From: Caballeronia sp. dw_19
GTDB taxonomy: Bacteria > Pseudomonadota > Gammaproteobacteria > Burkholderiales > Burkholderiaceae
Reading direction: 5' to 3'
DNA length: 64,000 nt
NCBI RefSeq assembly: GCF_018449515.1
Contig: NZ_JAAVUQ010000001.1
Location: 186,001 to 250,000 of the forward strand
Under the pieces are notes generated by a model. The model ran no database searches. It saw only the letters and a list, made by a program, of their open reading frames with translations, and was not told where the DNA came from. Position 1 is the stretch's first letter; the number at the start of each line of letters is the position of its first letter. Positions 9,228-20,000 of the stretch are shown here, piece by piece. The position numbers and the translations under genes are program-made.

Positions 9228-10076
9228 ATGGCCAATTTCCTGACCCGGCTGATCAGCGGGAATCGTCGTGAAAGAGCGCTGCGCAAACACGCCATCGATA
9301 ATACGCTCTGGCAAAACACGCTCGACCGCCTGCCGTTTTTCAGCCATCTTGACGACGCAGAACGCGCCCGGTTGCGCGAATGTACAACGTTGTTTATCGC
9401 GGAAAAGGAGTTTTCGACCGCCCACGATCTGACGCTCACCGACGCGATGATCGTCGCCATCGCGGTGCAGGCCTGCCTGCCCGTACTGAATCTGAGCCTG
9501 GAACTTTACCGCGGCTGGGTCGGCGTGATTGTGTATCCGGGCGAGTTCGTGATTCGCAAGACGGTCGAGGACGAGGCGGGCGTGGTGCACGAGATTGAAC
9601 ACGATGCGAGCGGCGAGGCATGGGAAGGCGGGCCGGTCGTGCTGTCGTGGGAAGACGCGCAGATGACCGATGGCGAGGACGCCTACAACGTGGTGATCCA
9701 CGAGTTTGCGCACAAGATCGACATGCTCAATGGCGAGGCGGACGGCCATCCGCCGCTCTTTCGACGCTGGCACGCGCCGCTCGATTCCAATGCCTGGAAC
9801 GACGTCTTCGATCACGCCTACGACCATTTCTGCGCTCAGGTCGATGCCGTTCCCCCGCGCCGCTGGGGCCGGTTTGAGCGTGAATCGTTGATCGATCCCT
9901 ACGCCGCCGACCATCCGTCGGAGTTTTTTGCGGTCTGTAGCGAGGCGCTGTTTGTGCAGCCCGTGGCGTTCGAGCGTGAATATCCGGAGTTGTATCGCCT
10001 GCTTGCGCGATATTACCGGCAGGACCCGGCGGGTGTGGGCGCGCTGGCAGCCCTGGCCGCGCCGGGGCAGGAATGA
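9228..10076 (+). CDS. mtfA: MtfA-like zinc metallopeptidase (M90 family)
   Basis: A cytosolic zinc aminopeptidase-like protein; in E. coli MtfA binds the Mlc repressor and so affects glucose PTS control. The zinc site is the HEFAH motif with H158, E159 and H162, and further family stretches are visible: WVGVIVYPGEF, VVLSWEDA and the ADHPSEFFAVCSEALFVQP segment that supplies the third ligand. Length 282 is typical. Enterobacterial-type PTS regulation is not evident here, so the role of this homologue in Burkholderiaceae is unclear. Single gene, 46 bases after the MFS gene on the same strand. Confidence 0.9.
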   Translation: MANFLTRLISGNRRERALRKHAIDNTLWQNTLDRLPFFSHLDDAERARLRECTTLFIAEKEFSTAHDLTLTDAMIVAIAVQACLPVLNLSLELYRGWVGVIVYPGEFVIRKTVEDEAGVVHEIEHDASGEAWEGGPVVLSWEDAQMTDGEDAYNVVIHEFAHKIDMLNGEADGHPPLFRRWHAPLDSNAWNDVFDHAYDHFCAQVDAVPPRRWGRFERESLIDPYAADHPSEFFAVCSEALFVQPVAFEREYPELYRLLARYYRQDPAGVGALAALAAPGQE

Positions 10077-10249
10077 ACCCGATGCCTCAGTCCGGGTGCC
10101 CTGAAAACATGTCAAACGGCTGATTTTCTGGCATAATTGCCGCTTTTCGACCTCAGGCAAGTGGCTCGCGCTCGCAGGATCGGCTTGAAAAAATGCGCAA
10201 AACCCGCAAACCGGGTGGGCTGGCTACCAACAGATACCAAGGAAAGACC

Positions 10250-10504
10250 ATGAAAGAAGGCATTCACCCGAATTACCGCGAAGTGCTGTTCGTCGACATG
10301 TCGAATGACTTCAAGTTCATCACACGTTCGACCATCAACACGCGCGAAACCGGCGAGTTCGAAGGCAAGACGTACCCGCTGGCAAAGATCGAAGTGTCGT
10401 CGGAATCGCATCCGTTCTACACCGGTAACCAAAAGATCATGGACACGGCCGGCCGCGTCGAGAAGTTCAACAAGAAGTTCGCAGCATTTTCGGCAAAGAA
10501 GTAA
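10250..10504 (+). CDS. rpmE2: 50S ribosomal protein L31 type B
   Basis: A large-subunit ribosomal protein of 84 residues. It starts [12 protein letters not shown] and lacks the CxxC zinc cysteines of type A L31, marking it as the zinc-independent type B paralogue. The frame is open for 57 bases upstream, but the AAGGAAAG ribosome binding site seven bases before the ATG at 10250 decides the start. It stands alone between mtfA and a glycosyltransferase and has its own terminator. In many bacteria type B L31 is induced on zinc starvation by Zur; I did not find a convincing Zur box. Confidence 0.97.
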   Translation: MKEGIHPNYREVLFVDMSNDFKFITRSTINTRETGEFEGKTYPLAKIEVSSESHPFYTGNQKIMDTAGRVEKFNKKFAAFSAKK

Positions 10505-10535
10505 CTAGTCGAGAAGGCAGCCAAGGCTGGATTCG

Positions 10536-10564
10536 AAAAAAGGCAGCGAAAGCTGCCTTTTTTT
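10536..10564 (+). terminator. Intrinsic terminator of rpmE2
   Basis: AAAGGCAGC and GCTGCCTTT form a stem with a GAAA tetraloop followed by more T residues, 35 bases after the rpmE2 stop. Confidence 0.92.
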
Positions 10565-10686
10565 CGTCTGTGCCCCCGTCTCTGCCCAGGCATCGGGGCA
10601 ATCTGGAGCCAATCGGGCGAACTCGCCCCCTCAAACCCCCACGCGAATAAGCACCGCAATGACGCGCGCGACGCCGCCCGTCTACA

Positions 10687-12573
10687 ATGCCGGATTCGGT
10701 AAAAATCGCACGACCCGCCAAGGCACGAGATTCGCGTGTCATGCACGACCCAAGCGCCGCCGCATTGCTCCATCCGCGCTCCATCAGTTTCGTTCCATCG
10801 CCCAAACGCATGCGAAATGTCGTCCGTCTGACCGCCTCCGCCACCAACGCCCTGCCGCGCTGGCTGCTGCTCGCCATTTGTATCATCTACGCGTCGTTTG
10901 GACTGTTCGGCCGCGATCCATGGAAAAACGAGGACGCAGCGGGCTTCGGCGTGATGTGGACAATGGCCAACGGCAGCGTGAAAGACTGGCTGCTGCCGAA
11001 TCTGGTCGGCAAGGCGCTCACCGGAGACGGCCCGTTCATGTACTGGTTCGGCGCGGGTTTTATCCGCCTGCTGAGCCCGTGGGTCGATGCAAGCAATGCA
11101 TCGCGGGTGGTAACCGGATTGCTGTTCTGTATCGCCTGCGCGTTTGTCTGGTACACGGCGTATCTACTTGGCCGGCGCGACGAGGCACAACCGTTCAAAT
11201 ACGCCTTTGGCGGTGAGCCCGAGCCGCGCGACTACGGCCGCACACTCGCCGACGGCGCGCTGCTGATCTTGCTCGCGTGCTTCGGCCTGGCGGAGCGCGG
11301 CCACGAAACCACGCCCCAGCTTGCTCAGTTCGCCGGCACCGCCATGCTGCTCTACGGCCTCGTGCGCAGTTGCGACAAGCCGATCCAGGGCGCGCTCATC
11401 TGGGGCGCGGCTATTGGCTTCGTGGGTTTGTCGAGCAGCCCTGTGCTGGTGCTGGCACTGCTGATCTGCACGCTGGCCATGACTGTCATCGTGCGCGAGG
11501 TGCGGCCGTTCTATCTGGTTGTGCTCGGGGTGCCCGTCGCGGTCATCCTGATCGGCGCATGGGTGTGGCCGGTGCTGCACTTCTATCCGGACGACGGCGA
11601 ATGGTGGCTGCGACAATGGTGGCGTAACAGCTTCGACTCGTTTTCCGGTTCGCCAATCCAGGCGCTCTCCTACGCCCTCAAGAACCTGCCGCTCTTCACG
11701 TGGCCCGCGTGGCCGCTCGCTATCTGGACCTTTGTGAGCTGGAGCGGACTGCGCCGCTCGCCACACGTGGCTGTGCCGCTATCGGTGATCGGGCCGCTGC
11801 TGGTGCTGGTGATCCTGCAAAGTCATCAGTCGAACCGCCTGTTCATGCTGTTGCTGCCGCCGTTGTCCGTGCTGGCCACGTTCGCGCTGCCCACGCTCAA
11901 GCGCGGGGCGATCAACGCCATCGACTGGTTCGCGATGTTGAGTTTCACCCTGCTCGCCACGTTCGTCTGGCTTGTCTGGACCGCGGGCCTGTTTAGTTTC
12001 CCCGCGCCGCTCGCGCGCAATCTCGCGCGTCTCGCACCGGGTTTCCAGCCCGAATTCAAGATCCTGTCGTTCGTGTGCGCGGTCGCCGTGACGATATGCT
12101 GGTTTTCGCTCGCGCGCTGGCGTCTCGCACGTCATCCGAAGGTGCTGTGGCGTAGCGTCGTGCTGTCGAGTGCGGGAACCACGCTGATGTGGGTGCTGCT
12201 GATGACGCTGTGGTTGCCGGTGGTGAACTACAGCCGGACGTATCGCGACGTGGCGGAGCAGATTGCCGATCATCTGCCGCCTGACTACACCTGCATTTCC
12301 CCGGTGCGTCTGGGCGATGCGCAGATTTCGACCTTCGCGTATTTCGGCGGCATGCATTTCGCCTTCGATGAAGACTGCGACGTCATCCTGCGCCAGGACA
12401 CGCAAGATTACGGCGAACCGTCGTCGATCTCGCCGTTCGAGTGGAAGCTCGTGTGGGAAGGCCGGCGCGTGGCCGACCGGGACGAACGGTTCCGGCTGTA
12501 TGTGCGCATCGAGCGGCCGGTGGCGCCGGTCAAGCGGGTGCGACCGAAGTCACTGCATCGCGGAAGCGACTGA
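10687..12573 (+). CDS. ArnT/PMT-like (GT39/GT83) membrane glycosyltransferase
   Basis: An integral membrane protein of up to 628 residues with about 11-12 transmembrane segments. The first periplasmic loop holds GRDPWKNEDAAGFGVMW, resembling the acidic catalytic loop of dolichyl/undecaprenyl-phosphate-sugar-dependent transferases such as ArnT. Such enzymes move a sugar from a lipid carrier to lipid A or protein on the periplasmic side; the exact acceptor is unknown. The start is uncertain: ATG at 10687, 10741 or 10810 are possible, and only the last lies directly before the first hydrophobic segment. Two bases separate it from the MATE gene. Confidence 0.78.
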   Translation: MPDSVKIARPAKARDSRVMHDPSAAALLHPRSISFVPSPKRMRNVVRLTASATNALPRWLLLAICIIYASFGLFGRDPWKNEDAAGFGVMWTMANGSVKDWLLPNLVGKALTGDGPFMYWFGAGFIRLLSPWVDASNASRVVTGLLFCIACAFVWYTAYLLGRRDEAQPFKYAFGGEPEPRDYGRTLADGALLILLACFGLAERGHETTPQLAQFAGTAMLLYGLVRSCDKPIQGALIWGAAIGFVGLSSSPVLVLALLICTLAMTVIVREVRPFYLVVLGVPVAVILIGAWVWPVLHFYPDDGEWWLRQWWRNSFDSFSGSPIQALSYALKNLPLFTWPAWPLAIWTFVSWSGLRRSPHVAVPLSVIGPLLVLVILQSHQSNRLFMLLLPPLSVLATFALPTLKRGAINAIDWFAMLSFTLLATFVWLVWTAGLFSFPAPLARNLARLAPGFQPEFKILSFVCAVAVTICWFSLARWRLARHPKVLWRSVVLSSAGTTLMWVLLMTLWLPVVNYSRTYRDVAEQIADHLPPDYTCISPVRLGDAQISTFAYFGGMHFAFDEDCDVILRQDTQDYGEPSSISPFEWKLVWEGRRVADRDERFRLYVRIERPVAPVKRVRPKSLHRGSD

Positions 12574-12575
12574 CC

Positions 12576-13955
12576 ATGTGGCCGGATGTCCGCAAGATCG
12601 TGGCCCTGGCGTGGCCGGTGCTGATCGGGCAGTTGGCGATCATCGCGTTTGCCGTGATCGATACCGCCATGGTCGGACGCTATTCTGCGACGGATCTTGC
12701 AGCGCTCGGCCTGGGTTCGTCGATCTACATTTCCGTCTATATTGGCTTGACCGGCATTCTGACGGCGTTGCAGCCCATCGCAGGACAATTGTTCGGTGCG
12801 CGGCGCGAAGCCGAGATTGGCGAGGAAGTCCGGCAGGCGTTATGGCTGGCGGCGGTGTTATCGGTGATCGGCTTTGTCTGCCTGTATTTCCCGCAGCCTC
12901 TTCTGAGAATCGCCGATACCCCTCCCGCCCTGCACGATCGCACCCTCGCCTATTTGCGCATCCTTTCTTTTGGACTGCCCGCGGGTCTCGCGTTTCGTGT
13001 CTATAGCTCGCTCACGAACGCCGTCGGCAAACCACGCCTGGTCATGTTTCTGCAAATCGGCGCGCTGATGCTGAAGGTCCCGCTCAACCTGTGGTTCATC
13101 TTCGGCGGTTTCGGCGTGCCGGCGCTGGGTGGTCCGGGCTGTGCCATTGCAAGCACGATCATCAACTGGGTCATAGCCATTGTCGGCATAACGGTGCTTC
13201 TGCGTGTCGAGTTCTTCCGGCCGTTCGGCGTGTTTTCGCGCTTTTGCTGGCCCGTTTGGCAGCGTCAAAAGGCGTTGCTCAAACTCGGCATTCCGATGGG
13301 GTTGTCGTATCTGATCGAAGTGACGTCATACACCTTCATGGCGTTGTTCATCTCGCACTTTGGCACGACCACGCTGGCTGGACATCAGATCACCGGCAAC
13401 ATTGGCGCGGTGCTTTATATGACGCCGCTGTCCATTGGCGTGGCGTCCGCGACCCTTGTCTCGCAAGCACTCGGCGCTCAACGTTTCGATGCCGCCCGTT
13501 CGCTCGCCCGCCACGGCATTGCGCTGTCGTGCGGTATTGCGTGCGTGTACGGCGCGGCGCTGTTTGCACTGCGACCGTACTTGCTCGAGGCCTACACGCC
13601 TGACAGCCAGGTGATCGCGGCGGCAATGCCGCTGCTGGCCATTGTGGCGTTCTATCATTTTTTCGATGCCCTCCAGATCACCACGGCTTTCGTGCTGCGC
13701 GCCTACAAGGTGGCGGTCGTACCCACGGTGATCTACGCGGTTGCGCTGTGGGGCATCGGGCTGGGCGGCGGGTACATGCTCGGGTTCGACGTGGGCGGTT
13801 TTACGCCGGCATGGCTGCAAGGCGCACGCGGGTTCTGGGTAGCGAACTCGCTAAGTCTGGGCGTGGCGGGCGTAGGACTGTTTCTCTACTGGCGTCGGAT
13901 CAGCACGCGGCACATTCCAAACGATCGCGTCCGCGCAGGGGCCGAGCCGATTTAG
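12576..13955 (+). CDS. MATE family efflux transporter (NorM-like)
   Basis: A 459-residue multidrug/toxin exporter of the MATE family, driven by Na+ or H+. Twelve hydrophobic segments are arranged as two six-helix MatE repeats; the family stretches WPVLIGQLAIIAFAVIDTAMVGRY (helix 1-loop) and LGIPMGLSYLIEVTSYTFMAL (helix 7) are evident. The frame is open further upstream but the ATG at 12576, two bases after the previous stop, gives the normal N-terminus MWPDVRKI. It probably shares a transcript with the ArnT-like gene; a functional link is not obvious. Confidence 0.93.
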   Translation: MWPDVRKIVALAWPVLIGQLAIIAFAVIDTAMVGRYSATDLAALGLGSSIYISVYIGLTGILTALQPIAGQLFGARREAEIGEEVRQALWLAAVLSVIGFVCLYFPQPLLRIADTPPALHDRTLAYLRILSFGLPAGLAFRVYSSLTNAVGKPRLVMFLQIGALMLKVPLNLWFIFGGFGVPALGGPGCAIASTIINWVIAIVGITVLLRVEFFRPFGVFSRFCWPVWQRQKALLKLGIPMGLSYLIEVTSYTFMALFISHFGTTTLAGHQITGNIGAVLYMTPLSIGVASATLVSQALGAQRFDAARSLARHGIALSCGIACVYGAALFALRPYLLEAYTPDSQVIAAAMPLLAIVAFYHFFDALQITTAFVLRAYKVAVVPTVIYAVALWGIGLGGGYMLGFDVGGFTPAWLQGARGFWVANSLSLGVAGVGLFLYWRRISTRHIPNDRVRAGAEPI

Positions 13956-14087
13956 GTTCAACCGTCGCAACCGCGCACTCGATGCGATCAGTTCACATCG
14001 TCTTGTCATAAAATGAAAACAATTGGCAAGGATGACGTAACACTCCGGTAAAATCGCCAGCGTTTTGGTCACCCTGGAACGAGTGCG

Positions 14088-17000
14088 ATGATCCGCGTCA
14101 TAAAAAAACAACGCTGGCCGCTAGCCGCGCTTACCGCCCTCTCCTTGCTCGCAGTGGGCTTCCTGGGCGCCACGCATCGCGCGGACGCTGCCCGCACGGT
14201 GAGCGTATCGCCACAGGGCAAGGTGACGCAGGTGCGCCAGGTGGTCGTCAAGTTCGACGAAGCCATGATCGCGTTCGGAGACCCCGCAGCCAAAGCCCCG
14301 GCTCAGGTCCATTGCAGCGGGGGAGCATCGGCGGGTTCCGCTCATTGGATCGACGATAAAACCTGGGCCTTCGACTTCGGACAAGACCTCACGCCCGGCA
14401 TGCGCTGCTCAGTCGCGCTGGAAGACGGGCTCAAATCCACCTCGGGCAACGCACTCACCGGTCCACGCCAGTTCCGCTTCGAAACCGGCGGCCCATTTGT
14501 CACGCAAGTCATGCCCGGCGGCGGCGAGATAGAAGAAAACCAGATCTTCGTGTTGCGCCTGAACGGCCCCGATACGGAAGCGTCGGCGTTGCAGGACATC
14601 TGGTGCGAATCGAATGGGTTGGGTAACCGGATTCCCGTCAAAACCGTCGACGCCAACGTACGAGCCAACCTCCTCAAACATTTCCGCCTCGAAAAAGACA
14701 GCGCACGCGTGCTCACGCTCGCCTGCCAGCAAACTCTGCCCTCCGCGACGAAAATGCAGCTCGTGTACGGCGCGGGTGTAGCCGGCCCGAGCGGCCTCGC
14801 GAACGACGTGGAGAAACGCTTCGACTTCGATGTCCGCGAACCCTTCACCGCGAATTTCTCGTGCGAACGTGAAAACGCGAAAGCACCCTGCACGCCCTTG
14901 CGCCCGCTGCGCATCCGCTTCAGCTCGCCCGTGCCGCGTGTGGATGCCCAACAAATCACGTTGCACGGCCCGGGGGGCAAGACCTCGCCCCAGTTCGATC
15001 CCGATGAAAAGGACAACGACATCACCAGCGTCCAGTTCGCGGCGCCGTTGCCCGAACACGCGGATTTATCGATAGAACTCCCGGCAGGACTCAAGGATTC
15101 CAGCGGACGCACGCTGTCGAATGCAGACATCTTTCCGCTGAAGACATCAACGGCGCCCATGCCGCCGCTTGCCAAGTTTTCATCGTCGACGTTCGGGATC
15201 ATCGAGCGTTTCGCCGAGCCGAACATGCCCGCCATGTTGCCCGTTACGCTACGCCACGTGGAGGCCGACCTGAAAGTGAACGGGCTCAACGCGGGTTCAT
15301 CGAGCGTGACGAAACTGCGTGTGGATGCCGACACCGAGATCCGTCGATGGATGAAAACCGTCGATCGTTTCGACGGCTTTTCGATGTCCGTCTCGCAGAT
15401 CAAACAGGAGATGCCGCAAGCGCTGAGCAACGGCATCAAGCCCGTCTACGCGCAGAACAGCACGGCGAAAGATCCGCAAATCGATATCCGCTCGCTGTCG
15501 TTGCTGGCGAAACAACCGGGCGTTGAAACCCTGAGCGTGCCGCAGGCCGATCCCAAGTCGCTGCGGCCTTTTGAAGTGGTCGGCATTCCGCTCCCGAAAC
15601 CCGGTTTCTATGTCGTCGAACTGGCATCGCCTGCGCTGGGTGCGTCGTTGCTCGGCAAACCGCAAGCCATGTATGTGCGTACCTCGGTGCTTGTGACCAA
15701 CCTTGGCGTTCACTTTAAACAAGGCCGCGAAAACAGCATCGTCTGGGTGACCGCGCTCGATAGCGGCAAACCCGTGCCGAACGCGCAAGTGCGCGTCACG
15801 GATTGCAATGGCGATCAGATCGCCGTCGCCAAGACCGATCTTCATGGCATTGCGACGATCGGCAAGCCCTTGGCATCGGCGCGCTCTTGCGATGAAAACA
15901 GCCTCGACTATTCGGGCTTTTTCGTCTCGGCGCGTGTCGATGATCCGAAGACTGGCCCGGACATGGCGTTCGTGCGCTCGGACTGGAATCGCGGGATTGA
16001 GTCGTGGCGTTTCAACGTCCCGACCGATATGAGCCGCGATCAAACCACGCGCGCCACGACCGTGTTCGACCGGACATTGTTGCGCGCCGGCGAAACGGTA
16101 TCGATGAAACATTTGATGCGCGAAGAAACGCTGAGCGGTTTTGCGTTCCCCTCGCATTTGCCATCTCGGGTGACTATCCGTCATGAGGGCAGCGGCCAGA
16201 CCTATCACCTGCCGCTCAAATGGGCGGCCGATCGGAGCGCCGATTCGACCTTCCCGATTCCCGCCGCCGCGAAGCTCGGCGAGTACAGCGTGACGCTGGA
16301 CGACGGCGCAACCAACTCGGACAACGAGAGCGATGACGCCGGTTCAGGGCACATGAGCATCGAAACCGGCAATTTCCGCGTGGAGGAATTCCGCCTGCCG
16401 GTGTTCAAGGGATCGATCGGCATTCGCGATCAGAAGACCGGCGCGCTGGTGGCCGCGACCACGGCGCCGCTGGCGGTACAGATTGAATATGTGTCGGGCG
16501 GACCGGCATCGAATCTGCCGGTGCAAGTGTCGGCGTTGATGAAGGACACGTCGCCGGATTTTGCTTCGCAGTTCGAATCGTTTAGCTTCGCGCCGTACAA
16601 GAAGCCCACCGATGACGGCGCCAGCGCGCCCGCAACCGAAGGTGAGGACGACAACAGCAACGCACAGGAAGATACGTCCACGGCCAAACTCATCGCCGAT
16701 AAAACCGCGCTGACGCTCGACCGCAACGGTGCGGGGACCCTCACGCTGAAGTCGCTGCCCGTGGTGGAAGCGCCGAAGCAGCTTGCGCTGGAAGCGACCT
16801 TCGCGGACCCGAACGGCGAGATCCAGACGCTGCGCGGCAGCGCCACGCTCTGGCCTGCCGCTGTTGCCGCCGGTATCAAGGCGGGTGACTGGGTATCGGT
16901 CGGCAACGCAGTGCCGGTGCAGGCGCTCGCGGTCGACTTGCAAGGCAAACCGCGAGCGGGCGTTGCGCTGGAAATCCGCGGCGTTGCACGGACCATGACA

Positions 17001-20000
17001 AGCTCGCGCAAGCGCATGGTCGGCGGTTTCTACGCATACGATAACCACACGGAAACCAAGGACCTCGGCACGCTATGCAGCGGCAAAAGCGATGACCACG
17101 GCCTGCTTTCCTGCGAAGCAAAACTGAAGGAAGCAGGCAATGTCGACCTGATTGCCATTGCCAAGGATGGTGACGGACGTGTGGCGAACGCGACCACGTC
17201 GGTCTGGGTCACGCGTGAAGATCAACTCTGGTTCGGCGGCGAAAACACCGACCGGATCGACGTGCTGCCAGAAAAAACAAGCTACGAGCCCGGTGAAACA
17301 GCCCGCTTCCAGGTGCGCATGCCGTTCCGCTTCGCGACAGCGCTGGTGGCGGTGGAGCGCGAGGGTATCGTGGAAACGAAGGTCGTGGAACTCGATGGCA
17401 AGAACCCGACCGTCGAGTTGAAAGTACAGGAGTCGTGGGGGCCGAACGTGTATGTCTCCGTACTCGCGATCCGCGGGCGGATTCACGAAGTGCCGTGGTA
17501 TTCGTTCTTCACGTGGGGCTGGAAATCGCCGCTCGATTGGGTACACGCGTTCTGGTACGAAGGGCGGCAATATGAAGCGCCTACGCCGCTGGTCGATTTG
17601 TCGAAGCCTGCGTTCCGTTACGGGCTCGGCGAGATCAAGGTCGGAACGGCGTCGCACAAGCTCGGCGTGACGGTCACGCCGGATGCCAAGTCGTATGCCG
17701 TGCGTTCGAAGGCGCATGTGAAAGTCCGCGTGACGCTGCCGGGTGGCAAGCCCGCGCCGGCCGGCACGCAAATCGCGCTCGCCGCCGTCGATGAAGCCCT
17801 GCTCGAACTGATGCCGAATCAAAGCTGGAACGTGCTCGACGCCATGCTGCAACGGCGCGCGTATGGCGTGGAGACGTCGACGGCGCAGATGGAGATCATC
17901 GGACGCCGTCACTTCGGGCGTAAAGCCGTGCCCGCCGGCGGTGGCGGCGGACATAGCGCGACACGCGAACTGTTCGATACGCTCTTGCTCTGGAACCCGC
18001 GCGTGACACTCGATGCGAACGGCGAAGCAACGGTGGATGTCCCGCTCAACGACGCGTTGACGAGCTTCCGCATTGTCGCAATCGGGGCGGTGGGAGCGGG
18101 TCAATTCGGCACCGGCAGTGCATCGATACGCAGCACGCAGGATCTGCAGTTGATCTCGGGCCTGCCGCCGCTCGTGCGTGTAGGCGACCAGTTCCGCGCG
18201 TTGTTCACGCTGCGCAATACGACCGCACGGACGATGCAGGTTGTCGTCACGCCGCGTGTTCCCACGGTCGATCTCCCCGCGCAAAACGTGACGTTGGCGC
18301 CGGATTCGTCGCAGGAGATCTCGTGGGACGTGAAGACGCCGGATGCCATCGGCATGGCGGCTACGGGCGCGTTGAACTGGGAGGTCAGCGCGGTGGAACA
18401 AGGCGGTCCGAAAGCCGCCGATGCCGTCAAACTCACCCAACGCGTAGTGGCCGCGATTCCCGTGACCGTGCAGCAAGCAACGATCACCCAGGTCGACGGT
18501 ACATTCGCGTTGCCTGTGGCGCCGCCGGAGACCGCGGTGGCATCGGCTGATGGACAAATTCGCGGCGGCATTGCCGTGACGTTGCAGCCGAAACTCGCCG
18601 ATGGCCTGCCGGGTGTGCGACGCTGGTTCGAACGTTATCCGTATAGCTGTCTCGAGCAGCAAACGTCGCGTGCGCTGGGTCTCGATGACCTCACGCAATG
18701 GCAGACGGTGATCGCGCGGATGCCTTCATATCTGGATAGCGATGGGCTCGCCAACTACTTTCCGCCCTCGGACGATTCGCGGCCTTACGGCAGTCCGGCG
18801 TTGTCGGCCTACCTGCTCGCGGTCAGCGACGAAGCATCGAAAGCGGATCCCCGCTTCGCGCTGCCCGACGATCTGCGCGACAAACTCGCAGGCGCGCTGA
18901 CCAACTTCGTGGAAGGCAAGATCGAGCGAAAATTCTGGTCGCCGCGGCAGGATCTGGACTTCGTGAAACTGTCGGCGATTGAAGCGTTGTCGCGTTACGG
19001 GCTGGCCGCACCGCGCATGCTCGGTTCGATCACCATCGCGCCGAATCAATGGCCGACGTCCGCGCTGCTCGATTACTACTCGATCCTTTCGCGTGTCGAT
19101 GGCATCGCGCAACGCGACGACCAACGCGCTCAGGTCGAGCAGATTTTACGGGCGCGCCTGACGTATTCGGGCACGCGCCTCACCTTCTCCACCGCCGCCG
19201 ACGATGACCTCTACTGGCTCATGACCGGCCCCGAATCGAACGCGGCGCGCACGGCATTGCTCTTCGCCGATAACCCCGCGTGGAAAGATGAAATGCCGCG
19301 CCTGATCGGCGGTTTGCTCGCGTTGCAGACGAACGGCGCGTGGCAAACCACGACGTCGAACCTGTGGGGCAAGCTCGCCGTGCAGCGCTTTTCCAAGGTA
19401 TTCGAAAGCACGCCGGTGAGCGGTCAAACGCGCATTGCGCTGGGCGCTACAGAAAAGGCTGTAACGTGGAGCGCGCCCGCCTCGCCTGCGAATCCTCGCA
19501 ACGTGACGTTGCCGTGGACTTCCGGCACGCTAAACCTGACGCAAGAAGGCAGCGGCAAACCGTGGGCGACCATCGAGAGCCTCGCGGCCGTCGCGTTGAA
19601 AGCGCCGTTCGCGGCGGGTTATCGGATCACGAAAACCATCACGCCGATCGATCCGGCGGTCAAGGGCACGCTCTCGCGGGGTGACATCGTCCGTGTGCAT
19701 CTCGACATCGATGCCCAAAGCGATATGACATGGGTCGTCGTCAATGATCCTATTCCGGCGGGTGCGACGATCCTCGGCTCGGGCCTCGGCCGCGACTCGG
19801 AAGCGGCGACCGAAGGCGAAAAGAGCCCGCAAGGCGCTTGGCCGGCGTTTGTCGAGCGTGGTTTCGATGGGTATCGCGCGTATTACGACTATCTGCCGAA
19901 GGGGAAATTGCAGGTGGAATACACCGTCCGGCTGAACAACGCGGGCACGTTCGGGTTGCCGCCTACGCGCGTGGAAGCGCTCTACGCGCCCTCCGTATTC

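Noticed and set aside
9051..10160. A 369-codon frame antisense to mtfA and the MFS end
   Set aside because: It overlaps two confident plus-strand genes and has the composition of a complement of coding DNA.
12441..12575. Upstream extension of the MATE gene
   Set aside because: The extra 45 residues overlap the preceding gene and are Arg/Gly-rich, whereas the ATG at 12576 gives the family N-terminus.
15297..18698. Long antisense frames (303 and 541 codons) in the alpha-2-macroglobulin gene
   Set aside because: Complementary-strand by-products of biased codon usage; no start context.
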